From: a bacterium
GTDB taxonomy: Bacteria; Sumerlaeota; Sumerlaeia; SLMS01
Length of the DNA: 62,658 bases
NCBI GenBank assembly: GCA_016125005.1
Contig: WGMQ01000052.1
Location: forward strand, 1 to 62,658
Reading direction: 5' to 3'
A program made the position numbers and the translations under genes. Below are positions 36,245 through 45,500 of the stretch, piece by piece. How positions within the stretch are numbered: position 1 is the stretch's first letter; each line of letters begins with the position of its first letter. The notes beneath the pieces are model-generated. The model worked only from the letters and a program-made list of their open reading frames with translations, was not told where the DNA came from and made no database searches.

Positions 36245-36266
36245 AGCCGCCTCTTCGGAGGCGGCT
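36245..36266 (+). terminator. Rho-independent terminator of rpsN
   Basis: A 9-bp stem (AGCCGCCTC / GAGGCGGCT) capped by a stable TTCG tetraloop is followed by GTTTCT, 48 nt after the stop codon. Confidence 0.9.
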
Positions 36267-36434
36267 GTTTCTGCTATGTGACTTTGAATCGACGGAAACT
36301 GTCGCTTAACCGGCCGGATCAACGCCGGTCGATGCAACCCACGAGCTCCCCTGACGAGCCTAATGGCTCGCCGGAAGCATCCGATCGATTATTCTGCTAG
36401 GTGGTTAATCTGCCCGGAGTGGGGCCGGTTTCCG

Positions 36435-37214
36435 TCACATCCCGTGTGCGAGGCGCTCGGCGAGTTCGCGGGGGAGTCCGGCGCTGATGATGGCCTGCTG
36501 GGCCCCAGCGAGGTCGTAATCGCAGCGGCGTATTTCCAGCTTCCTGGCCTCGAAATCAACGATGACGAAGCAGGGGCGCGGGTTGTGGTCCCGGGGCTGT
36601 CCGACCGATCCCACGTTGATCAGGTAGCGCCGTCCCTCGCGCAGCTCGATTTCCGGGCGGGTCGGGCAGGCCAGGTTGCCCTCATCATTTTCGATGATGA
36701 AGGGCTGGTGGCTGTGGCCGATGAAGCAGACCTGCTCGGTGAAGTAGTTGAAGTTGGTGCGGGCTTCGCCCATGGTGAGGATGTAGTTCCACTCACCCGG
36801 TTCCTTCGGTGAGGCATGGACGTAGAACACGTTGTTGGCGGTATCCTTCAGCGTCAGGGGGAGCTGGCGAAGGAACTCCATGTTTTCCTCGGTGAGGACG
36901 CGCTTGGTCCAAAGGACCGCTGCCTTGGCGATTTCGTTGAAGTTGCTGATATCGGTGAGGAGGAGGGCTGCGTGGTCGTGATTGCCGGCGATGGTGGGGA
37001 TGCCGAGCTTTCGCAGCGTATCGACGCACTCGTTGGGCCGGGCGCCATAGCCGACGACGTCGCCGCAGCAGACGATCATGTCGACGTTTTCCTTCTGGAG
37101 CTGCTCCAGCACCGCCTCCAACGCGTGGAGGTTGCCGTGGATGTCGGAGATGACGCCGACTCGCTTGGCTTTCTGGGTTAGCTCAATGCCCGCTGGGGTC
37201 GATGGTCCAGTCAT
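36435..37214 (-). CDS. Metallophosphoesterase (YfcE/MJ0936-like)
   Basis: This is a 259-residue calcineurin-like phosphoesterase with a dimetal centre. The motifs are complete: SDIHGN (D/H), CGDVVGYG (GD), AGNHDHA (GNHD), FYVHASP and GHSHQPF (GHxH). NVGSVGQPRDHNP near the C-terminus is typical of the YfcE-like subfamily, whose members hydrolyse phosphodiesters or nucleotides. The ATG has GGAAAA upstream and lies 30 bp before the stop of the FHA gene, so the two overlap and are probably one transcript. The substrate is unknown. Confidence 0.88.
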   Translation of the reverse strand: MTGPSTPAGIELTQKAKRVGVISDIHGNLHALEAVLEQLQKENVDMIVCCGDVVGYGARPNECVDTLRKLGIPTIAGNHDHAALLLTDISNFNEIAKAAVLWTKRVLTEENMEFLRQLPLTLKDTANNVFYVHASPKEPGEWNYILTMGEARTNFNYFTEQVCFIGHSHQPFIIENDEGNLACPTRPEIELREGRRYLINVGSVGQPRDHNPRPCFVIVDFEARKLEIRRCDYDLAGAQQAIISAGLPRELAERLAHGM

Positions 37215-38643
37215 AGTCTTTTCCGGTCAGCTTTTTGAGTTCTTTCGCTGCGTTCTTGCGAATCAGGGCGCTCTTGTTGGTAAGGGCCTTTTCCCACATG
37301 GCGATCTCCCGGCTGGCAGCTCCCTCGCCCTGAAGAATCGGGACGGAGACTGAGGAGCGGGAGCTTTGTTCGTTTGAGGACGGGGCCGGTGCTGCTGCGA
37401 GTCGCGGAATGGCGGGAGCCGACGGCGGAGCTACGACGGCCAGCACCGGCTCGCCATAGGGTTCCGTGTCGGTCATCAAAGCGCCATAGAGCGCCTCCTC
37501 CTCCTCGGCGTCGTAGTCCGAAGGGAGGGAAAACTTATCGTCGGGGGAGATGTTGCTGGAGCAGAATGATTCCTCGGCCTCGCGAAGTACCTCGTCGGAT
37601 TCGCCGAGTGAGAAGCCCGCGGAATCGGCGCCGGTTTCGAAGGCCCGTTCCATCTCGGCCATTTCCCAGGCGGCGCGGCGGTTTTCCTCTTCCTCTGCCT
37701 GCGTCCCGACGTGCTGGTCAAACTCGGATTCGAGCTGGTCCAGGTCCGCGTCGGCGGCGTACTGAATTTCCTGGTTGTGCGCCGGGCCCTTTGGGGCCGA
37801 GCGAACGCTGGGCGGACTGGTGGGCAGGGCACGCTGGGAAGAGGAGGAGTCCTTGGTCGGGAGCGGAACCTCACGCGAGGTGTGGTTGCTCTCCCACTCC
37901 GGATCGCCTTCACCCCAATCTTCCTCGGGGAGGGCGGGTTCGACCTGGGCGGGCAGGGACGCTGGATCGACCAAGCGGAACGTCAGCGTGGTGGTGCCGA
38001 CAACGATTTCGTCGCCGTCTTTCAGCTCGATCTCGCGGATCGAGTTGCCGTTAACGGTGGTACCGCGCCACGAATCAAGGTCGCGCAGCAGGTAAACCCC
38101 GTTTTGGAAACTGATGGTGGCATGCTTCTTCGAAACGAACCAATCGTGGATACGGATGTCGTTTTCGCCAGCGCGGCCGAGGCGGCTTTCGGTCCGCGTG
38201 ATGCGGAAATCCGTTCCCAACTGCTTGCCCTTGATGACGTTGAGCACGCCAAGGCGGGCGCTGGCGGGAAGGGCGGGGGAACTTGGTTCACCCTGATAGG
38301 CCACACTCGACGGATCATCCGCCGCTGCGGTCTGTGCGGGGACCGCTCCCGGCGCATCCTCTGCCAGAAAGATCAGCGTGTGCTTGCCAACGGTGATCTC
38401 GTCGTTGTGGGCGACCTCGGTCTTGCTCACCCGGACGCCATTGACCAGCGTTCCGTTGGCCGAGTTCATGTCCGTCAGGATAAACTTGCCGTCCTGCTTT
38501 TTCAGCCGCGCATGATTACGAGAGACCGAAAGGTTCTCGATGACGATGTCATTGTCACGGGCCCGTCCCACGCTCACCATCTCCTTGTCGAAGAAGTAGC
38601 GGTGGATAATCCGATCACCCAGTTTGACGATGATCTCTGGCAT
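37183..38643 (-). CDS. Double FHA-domain protein with acidic disordered C-terminus
   Basis: This 486-residue cytosolic protein has two forkhead-associated phosphothreonine-binding domains. The first spans residues ~1-95 (VSVGRARDNDIVIENLSVSRNHARL, then DMNSANGTLVNGVRV). The second spans ~125-225 (SRLGRAGENDIRIHDWFVSKKHATI, DLDSWRGTTVNG). Residues ~240-430 are acidic, Ser/Glu/Pro-rich and probably disordered. The C-terminal ~40 residues (ALTNKSALIRKNAAKELKKLTGKDYDW) form a basic helical, HEAT-like tail. It likely reads Ser/Thr-kinase signals. Start MPEIIVKLG was chosen; an ATG 13 codons upstream (MTISLPSG) is possible. It overlaps the phosphoesterase gene by 32 bases. Confidence 0.85.
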   Translation of the reverse strand: MPEIIVKLGDRIIHRYFFDKEMVSVGRARDNDIVIENLSVSRNHARLKKQDGKFILTDMNSANGTLVNGVRVSKTEVAHNDEITVGKHTLIFLAEDAPGAVPAQTAAADDPSSVAYQGEPSSPALPASARLGVLNVIKGKQLGTDFRITRTESRLGRAGENDIRIHDWFVSKKHATISFQNGVYLLRDLDSWRGTTVNGNSIREIELKDGDEIVVGTTTLTFRLVDPASLPAQVEPALPEEDWGEGDPEWESNHTSREVPLPTKDSSSSQRALPTSPPSVRSAPKGPAHNQEIQYAADADLDQLESEFDQHVGTQAEEEENRRAAWEMAEMERAFETGADSAGFSLGESDEVLREAEESFCSSNISPDDKFSLPSDYDAEEEEALYGALMTDTEPYGEPVLAVVAPPSAPAIPRLAAAPAPSSNEQSSRSSVSVPILQGEGAASREIAMWEKALTNKSALIRKNAAKELKKLTGKDYDWTIDPSGH

Positions 38644-38782
38644 GGGACTTGGGGGGATTCCTGACGGCAGTGAAATGGTCATCAAGGTTATGCGTTTCGG
38701 GTAACACGACCGCAAGCCAACAAACGAGGCGGGTGGGGCAAAAAAAACGCAGCGCGGGGCGTTCCCGGCGACTTCAATCAAG

Positions 38783-38804
38783 TTGACACCGTTGGCGGTG
38801 TCAA
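38783..38804. promoter_or_regulatory. Perfect 9-bp inverted repeat between divergent FHA and parvulin genes
   Basis: TTGACACCG-TTGG-CGGTGTCAA forms a perfect palindromic hairpin 36 nt before the parvulin start. No T-run follows, so an operator or mRNA-leader structure is more likely than a terminator. The left arm also resembles a -35 box. Confidence 0.5.
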
Positions 38805-38839
38805 ACCCCCTTCGCTCAAGGATGTGGAAGGTACCTGCC

Positions 38840-39802
38840 ATGTGGCGCTTCTCAAATTTGCATCGCGGACTGTTCGCGGCGATCATGGCGGCCCTCGTTG
38901 GTTGCCAGACTCCCCCCGCCCCTGTGCCCGATAGCGACCTGACAACCTCCGAAGAGCCGGTTGTCAGCGTCTCTCCTCCGCCCCCCCCAACCCCTGCCCC
39001 CCGCCCCAACCGGCAAAGTCGTTCCCAGGCGTCTGGTTCGCAGCGTTTGCTGGCCCCTGAAGCCTTCCGGAAGGGCTCGCGGGAACAGCAGGAGGGCTTC
39101 GCGGCCCATGGCTTCGCACTGACGAAGGAACAGTATTCCGATGGATATGTTCGCTTCCTTTCCGGACGCCAGCCTTCGCAGGCCCTCGAGAACCAGTACC
39201 GGCTGATCCTGGAGGAGCAGCTCCTGGCGCTCGCTTGGATGAACTCGTCCGCCGGGCCCCGTGCCGGGGAGCCGCCCGATGATTCCGCCGGCCAGATGGC
39301 ACTGCTGGGCGCGCTGGCGGACGCCACGCTCGAGCGCTGGCCTGACGGTCGACCCATTCGCGAAGCGGATATTCGTGCCCTCTACGACTTGCGAGCCGAT
39401 CGCTACCGTCGACCGGAGCGGGCGCATGTGCGCCTGATTCTTGTCCCGACCGCAGAGGATGCCGCCAAGGTCCGCGAGCGACTGGCGGCCGGGGAGACCT
39501 TCGGTCAACTGGCCGCCACGGAATCGCGCCACGAAAGCCGCTCGCGATTCGGCGAACTCGATCCTTTCGCGCGTGGGACCTACGAGCCCGCCTTCGAGCA
39601 GTTGGCTTTCCGTCTGGCGCCGGGCGAGGTTGATTCGCTTGAGACCGCCTCGGGAGTCTTCATCCTCCAGAAGGTCGCGTCGATTCCCCCCGTTCAAACT
39701 CCCTATGGGGAAGTACGCGAAGAACTGCTGCGGGAGTTGCGACAGACCCTCCGCGATGGCACCGTCGAACGCCTCCGCGAGCAAATCACCGACTCCGACT
39801 GA
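38840..39802 (+). CDS. Lipoprotein peptidyl-prolyl isomerase (parvulin/PpiC type)
   Basis: This 320-residue lipoprotein (lipobox ALVGC about residue 22) has a Pro-rich spacer (SPPPPPTPAPRPNRQ), an N-terminal SurA/PrsA-like helical region and a C-terminal parvulin domain. Parvulin features are READIRALYDLRADRYRRPERAHVRLILVP, KVRERLAAGETFGQLAATES, FGELDPF and ETASGVFILQK. It would act as a periplasmic folding chaperone/isomerase. The ATG has GGAAGG about 8 nt upstream. The FGELDPFARGTY loop deviates slightly from the usual GGDLG(W/F). It is divergent from the FHA gene, with the palindrome at 38783-38804 between them. Confidence 0.88.
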   Translation: MWRFSNLHRGLFAAIMAALVGCQTPPAPVPDSDLTTSEEPVVSVSPPPPPTPAPRPNRQSRSQASGSQRLLAPEAFRKGSREQQEGFAAHGFALTKEQYSDGYVRFLSGRQPSQALENQYRLILEEQLLALAWMNSSAGPRAGEPPDDSAGQMALLGALADATLERWPDGRPIREADIRALYDLRADRYRRPERAHVRLILVPTAEDAAKVRERLAAGETFGQLAATESRHESRSRFGELDPFARGTYEPAFEQLAFRLAPGEVDSLETASGVFILQKVASIPPVQTPYGEVREELLRELRQTLRDGTVERLREQITDSD

Positions 39803-39811
39803 AAGTTCCGG

Positions 39812-41035
39812 TCACCCGGAGCAGTTGAGCACTTCGGACGGAATCACCAGTCCGCGCAGCTCGACAAGGCGCTGGATGGTTTCGCCGATGGCTCGGTTGG
39901 GGGTGCTCGCTCCCGCGGTGATGCCGATTGTCAGGTCGTGCGCGGGGAGCCAGGCCTCCGTGATGACGGTCTCCTTGGCACCCGGGGGACGATGGCGGAT
40001 CCGGTCCCTGTCGATCAACTCGCCTGCATCGCAGATGTGATAGGCCTTGGTTTTCTCCCCGGCGATCTCCAGCAGGTGCCCGGTGTTGGAGGAGTTATAG
40101 CCTCCGACGATCAGGGCCATGTCCAAGTCGCCGGACTCGACCAGCGCGATGATGGCGTCCTGGCGCTCCTGGGTGGCGGAGCAAATGGTATCGAAGGAGC
40201 GAAAATGCGCGGCCAGATTCTCGGCGCCGTGGCGGTCGGAGAGCGCCGCCTCGACCCGGCGGGCGATGGCCAGTGACTCGCTTGCGAGCATGGTGGTCTG
40301 GTTCGCAACGCCGATGCGCTGGAGGTGCAGCTCCGGGTCAAACCCCGCACTGAAGGCCTTGGGCCCAAGGCTCATCACGTCGGCCATCGGTCGCTTGCCC
40401 CGGATGGCATCACAGACCAACTCCGTTTCCTCCATGTCGCGGACCACGATCGTCGCGCCGCCGCGGTTCTGTGCCTGGCTGACGGTCGCCAGCGTTTCCG
40501 CGTGGGTGGCCTTGCCGTGCACCAGCGACGTGTATCCGTCCCGCGCATAGCGCTCGACGCGCTTCCATACGTGTACCACCGATCCACAGGTGGTATCGAC
40601 CAGCACGCATCCCTTGGCGCGCAGTTTCTCCAGGTCGGAGACCGGGACCCCGAATGCCGGGAGGAGAACCACGTCGGAAGGACCAATGTCGTCGGAGGTG
40701 ATGTTGTCCTTCAGCGCTCCGGACAGGAACACGATCCCCATCTGCTTGAGGCGCTGGTTCACGCTCGGGTTGTGAATGATCTCATAGGTGAGGATGATGC
40801 GTCGATCGGGGAACTTGAGGCGGGCCTCGTAGGCCATGTCCACGGCCTTGTCCACGCCATAGCAGAAGCCGAACTCCTTGGCGAGGCGGATGCGGAGACC
40901 CGGGAGTTGCAGCTCATGCCCGTTCGCGCGGAGCCAATTCACGATGCCGCTGTGGTAGTCCGCGGCGATGGCCGGGGCGATTTCCTGCTTCATGCCCAGG
41001 CTGGCGCGAAAGTACTGGGTTTCCTGCATGGTCAT
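39812..41035 (-). CDS. ispH: 4-hydroxy-3-methylbut-2-enyl diphosphate reductase, long form
   Basis: This 407-residue Fe-S enzyme performs the last step of the MEP isoprenoid pathway, making IPP and DMAPP. The three cluster cysteines are visible: Cys58 in FGFCYGVDKA, Cys150 in VDTTCGSV and Cys285 in DTICSATQERQ. HNP, HGKATHAE and TAGASTPN complete the active site. It is about 90 residues longer than E. coli IspH, with an N-terminal extension and an insertion between the last two cysteines, as in cyanobacterial and plastid enzymes. The ATG at 41035 has AGGAG upstream; a second ATG lies 6 nt later. No other isoprenoid gene is adjacent. Confidence 0.95.
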   Translation of the reverse strand: MTMQETQYFRASLGMKQEIAPAIAADYHSGIVNWLRANGHELQLPGLRIRLAKEFGFCYGVDKAVDMAYEARLKFPDRRIILTYEIIHNPSVNQRLKQMGIVFLSGALKDNITSDDIGPSDVVLLPAFGVPVSDLEKLRAKGCVLVDTTCGSVVHVWKRVERYARDGYTSLVHGKATHAETLATVSQAQNRGGATIVVRDMEETELVCDAIRGKRPMADVMSLGPKAFSAGFDPELHLQRIGVANQTTMLASESLAIARRVEAALSDRHGAENLAAHFRSFDTICSATQERQDAIIALVESGDLDMALIVGGYNSSNTGHLLEIAGEKTKAYHICDAGELIDRDRIRHRPPGAKETVITEAWLPAHDLTIGITAGASTPNRAIGETIQRLVELRGLVIPSEVLNCSG

Positions 41036-41121
41036 CCGGCGGTGGCTCCTGTGTCGCGATCCTGTCGCGACTGTTGCCGAACCCACCCCCGACCGGCAAG
41101 ACGGAAGAGCAATTCCCTGTC

Positions 41122-42555
41122 CTACAGCTCGTTGTGCGTGTCCTGATTCCGGTTCCGCAGTCTCTTGCTAAGGGCCTGCTGGGTCACCCCGAGCATCTGG
41201 GCGGCGATGCTCTGGTTGTTGTTGGTGCGGCGCAGGGCCTCGTCGATGAGCAACTCTGAGATTTCCTTCAGCGTCGGGAGCTTCTCCCCCCAACTGACGG
41301 GGGGCGCCATCTCGCGCTCGTCCATGGGAAGGGCCACCTGTGAACCCTTGTCGCCAAAGATCCGCTGCTTAAAGACGTCTAGGGAGAGCATCTTCGATTC
41401 GTGCTTGCTGACTGCATCGAACACCATCGACTCCAGCTCGCGGACGTTGCCCGGGAACTGATAGACGCCGAGCAGCGTGGTCATCTCGCGGGAGATGGTT
41501 GGGATCTTCTTGCCGAGAGCCTTGGCGGCCTCCTGCACGAAGTGCTCGACCAGCACCGGGAGATCCTCACGTCGGTCGCGGAGCGGTGGGATGTGGATGT
41601 GGTGCGTTTGCAGGCGATAGAACAGATCCTTGCGGAACGTGCCCTGTCGGATGAGGCTCGGCAGATCCTGGTTCGTTGCCACGACGATGCGGGCCTCGGA
41701 GCGCTTGGCGACGTCCGACCCGAGCGGGTAGTATTCGCGCTCCTGCAGGAGCCGCAGCAGCTTCACCTGTGACATCATGGTGAGGTCGCCGATTTCGTCG
41801 AGGAAGAGCGTGCCGCCGCTTGCCGACTCGACAAGGCCCTTGCGCGCGTCCTGAGCGCCGGTGAAGGCGCCGCGCTTGTGACCAAAGAGCGTGTCCGAGA
41901 AGACCGTGTCGTCCAACCCCGCCACGTTGATCGGGACGAAGTTGCCGGCCCGCCCGCTGGCATTGTGAATGGCGCGGGCCATCTTTTCCTTGCCGACGCC
42001 TGTTTCGCCCGTCACCAGCACCGGCTGCATCGAGGCCGCGATGGACTCGATGTAGCGGAAGATCGACTGCATTTGGGGGCTGACGGTGAGGATTCCCTCG
42101 AACGCCTCGCTGTGGGAGAGCTCATCGCTGAGGATGTGCTGCTTGAGGAGCTGGTTCTCCCGGGTGAGTTCCCGGAACTGGATGGCGCGGTGAACGGCGG
42201 AGGTCAGGCGGCTCTTTTCCACCGGCTTGACCATGTAGTCGAAGGCCCCCTCCTTCATGCAATTCACGGCGGTTTCCAGGTCGTTGGCGCCGGTGAGGAT
42301 GATGACGGGGATTTCTGAATGTTCCTCGCGGACCCGCGGCAGGATCTCGTCTCCCGTCATGTGGGGCATCGAGAGATCCAGCATGAGGACGCTGAATCGC
42401 TCGGTGCCCAGCACGGAGAGGACGCGTCGGCTGTCGCTCAGTGTCTGGACGTTGGTGATGCCGGATGCCTTGAGCACGATCTTGCTGCTCATGAGGGTCT
42501 GCTCCTCGTCGTCGACGAGTAGCACCGGGTAGGTTGGGAATAGTTCGGGAGTCAC
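41122..42555 (-). CDS. NtrC-family sigma-54-dependent response regulator
   Basis: This 477-residue activator has a receiver domain (residues 8-125; phospho-acceptor Asp60 in LMLDLSMP, Lys110 in MVKPVEK). The AAA+ domain (~150-395) carries Walker A GETGVGKE, the sigma-54-contact loop GAFTGA at 229-234 and Walker B GGTLFLDEI. A FIS-type helix-turn-helix lies at the C-terminus (NNQSIAAQMLGVTQQALSKRLR). All activator motifs are intact. Its GTG start overlaps the kinase stop (GTGA), so it is the direct partner of the multi-sensor kinase. Target genes are unknown. Confidence 0.95.
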   Translation of the reverse strand: MTPELFPTYPVLLVDDEEQTLMSSKIVLKASGITNVQTLSDSRRVLSVLGTERFSVLMLDLSMPHMTGDEILPRVREEHSEIPVIILTGANDLETAVNCMKEGAFDYMVKPVEKSRLTSAVHRAIQFRELTRENQLLKQHILSDELSHSEAFEGILTVSPQMQSIFRYIESIAASMQPVLVTGETGVGKEKMARAIHNASGRAGNFVPINVAGLDDTVFSDTLFGHKRGAFTGAQDARKGLVESASGGTLFLDEIGDLTMMSQVKLLRLLQEREYYPLGSDVAKRSEARIVVATNQDLPSLIRQGTFRKDLFYRLQTHHIHIPPLRDRREDLPVLVEHFVQEAAKALGKKIPTISREMTTLLGVYQFPGNVRELESMVFDAVSKHESKMLSLDVFKQRIFGDKGSQVALPMDEREMAPPVSWGEKLPTLKEISELLIDEALRRTNNNQSIAAQMLGVTQQALSKRLRNRNQDTHNEL

Positions 42556-45500
42556 GCAATGGGCCTTCGGATGGGGGGATTGGTGCCTTGTCCCGATCGG
42601 AACTTGGCGCGGGCGATGGTCCCTTCGCCCGGAGTTGAGCTGAACTCCAACAAGCCACCGTGGTTGTGGACGATGTTCGATGAAATCGAGAGTCCCAACC
42701 CGGTGCCTCCGGAATCGCGCTTGGTGGTGAAGAATGGATCGGTGATCTGCTTCAGGTGTTCCGGCGAAATCCCGCGTCCGCCGTCGGCGACCTCGATCAC
42801 CACGAAGCCCTCCGAATCATCGAACCAGGTGCGCACGGCCACCGGCTGGTCGCGGTGATCGAGCGCCTGGCAGGCGTTTTGGATCAGGTTGATGACGACC
42901 TGCTCCAGCCGCTGGAAATTGCCCATGATGGCGGGCAACGACTCGTTGCAATCGAGGGAGAAGCGCGTTGTCGAGTTCGAGATGACGTTCTGGAGCAGGA
43001 TGAGCGCGGACTTCACGACAGAGTTGACGTCCACCGGTTCGCCGGCGGAGTTCGGGTTGGGCCGCGCGAAGTCCCGCAATTCCTGGACGATGGTGCGGAT
43101 GCGTTGGGCACCGCTCAGGATCGCCTGGGTGAGCTTGGGCACCTCGTGGCGCATCTCGCTGAAATCCAGGCCACCCACGATGAAGTCGCCGTGGTCCTCG
43201 TAGTACTCCTCCAGGATTGGTGCGATGCTTGTCCAGGCGTCGTGCAGCAACGGGGTGTTGAGCATGATGAAGTTGTTGGGATTGTTGATCTCATGGGCCA
43301 CGCCCGAGACCAGCGTTCCCAAGGCCACCAGCTTCTCGGACTGGATGAGGCGCTCCTGCTGGACGCGTGCTTCTTCCTCTGCCTTCTTGCGTGCGGTGAT
43401 GTCCTGAAGAATGCCGAGCGTTCCCACGATCTCTCCGGTCTTGGGATCGCGCATGGGGACCGAGCAGTCATTCACCCATTTCTGCTCGCCGGTGATTGTC
43501 TCCATGCGAAGGTCGACGCGGTACTGCGGGGTCTTCCCCTCGCGGACTGATCGGCGATAGGCGCGGATGTCGCCTTTGAAATCCGGGTCGAGGATCACGT
43601 ACTCCATCACCATGCTTTCGATCCCCTGCTTGGTGGCCTGGTTTGGCTCCAAACCAAGGAGCTGACGAATGCCTTCGCCCATGAAGTCGTAGTGCTTCCC
43701 CTTGTAGTCCCAGCGGTACGGCACGCCCGAGGCGTTCTCGATGGCCTCGCGATAGATTTGCTCCGAGCGAGCGAGCGCCTCCTCGTCGCGCCTTCGGCGA
43801 GTGATGTCGCGGAAGCACCATACGCGACCGACGCTCATGCCGCCGATCATGCTGGCCTTGGAGGAGCATTCGTATATACGTCCGTCGAGCAGCTCCAGCA
43901 ACTGAAAGGCCTCCGCGGAGGAGCGCGGTGCCTTGAAGTCTGCGAGCGCGGACGGATCCTTGAGCTGGTTCGCCAGCAGATGGTGGAGCTGTTCAACACC
44001 CAGGTCTTCCGCCAAGGAAAAGGAGATCGACCACATCTGGAGCCACTTCTGGTTGAAGCTCACCAGATGCCCGGCGAGATCCACCACCATGATGCCGTCC
44101 GTGGTGGACTCCAGCGTTGCGCGGAGGAGGGACAGCGATCGCTCGAGCTCCTGCTCGGCGTTTCGTCGCACCTTGATCTCGCTGAGAAGCTGCTTGTTCG
44201 CCTTGGAAAGGGCCTCGGTCCGTTCATCGACGCGCTTCTCCAGTTCATCGTGCGCGCGCTGCCGGGCCAGTTCTCCCTCCAGCTTCTCCGTGATGTCCTT
44301 GCCGGTCTCGACGTAGTGGGTGATGTTGCCCTGTGCATCTGTGAGAGGCGTGATGACTTTCCCCTCGAAGTAGTAGTTTCCATTCTTGCGCTGCGCAGTC
44401 ACCACGCCGTTGTAGGGGAGTCCTTCGTCCAGCCGGCGCTTTAGCTCGGGATAGAAATCGCCGGAGTTGATGCCGATGGACTGGAACGGCCGGACGCGGC
44501 CGACGGTCTCCTCGCGGGTGTAACCAGTCTGGCGCTCGAATGCAGGGTTCACGTACTCAACGACACCGGCGGCGTTGATGATGACCACGCTGCCGGGGGC
44601 CTGCTCGATCGCCATCTTGAACTTCCGCATTTCCTCCTCGGCAATGCGAAGCGCCGTCACGTCGTGGGCCACGTTCACGCACCCAATCACGGTGCCGTCG
44701 GCTTCCTGCAGCGGCTCCACATGCGAGTGGAAGATGCGCGAGCCCAGCGTCAGCTCAAAGGTGCCCGAGTGCCCCAACAGCGCGCGTTCGTGCATCCATT
44801 CGCCCGATTCCCATGCGCCATCCGGTTCAAGGAGTCGGCGCAACGGCTTGCCTGTATAGACACTGGGGTCGATGCCCAGGTCCGCCAGTGCCTCGCCAAG
44901 CAACAGCGTCAGGTTGAGGTCCCGGTCGACGGACCAGAGCACGGTGGGAATCTGGGACGTGACGAGTCGCAGTCGCGCCTCGCTGCGCCTCAGGTTGTCC
45001 TCGGCGAAGGATCGGGTCAGCGCCCCCGAGCAGTGATCGGCAAGCGCCTGGAAGGTCTGGAGATCCTCCGGCGTGTACGCGTCGTGGCGGTAGCTCTGGA
45101 TGGAGAGCAGGCCGACCCGCCGTGTGCCGAAGCGAACCGGCGTGAACATCAGCGACGCCGATCGACGCGCGTCGTCCCCGATGGTGCGAAGCTGGGAGCG
45201 GTCCTCGTTGCTGCCGCGAAGGATCAGCTTGGCCCCCCTGCCCAGCACCTCCCTGAAGAAGGGACCCGGGGGTTCACGCCGCCAGTCCATCCCGATGTTT
45301 GTCCTCTTCCCATCCACCAGATCCCTGGCAATGATCCACCGGATGAGATCCTCCTCCTCGTCATAGAGCGTGACGTAGCAGGCGTCCCAGCCGAAGAGGT
45401 CGTCTGCCACCTTGAGGATCACCTCGGCGACCTGCTCCGGGGTGGAGACCGCGTTGAGCTGCTGGCCCAGCTCGGCGAACTTGCGCGTGAACTGAATCTG

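Noticed and set aside
37183..39357. A 724-codon version of the FHA gene
   Set aside because: The extra N-terminal ~240 codons lie opposite the parvulin lipoprotein, have no domain character and bypass a good start at 38643.
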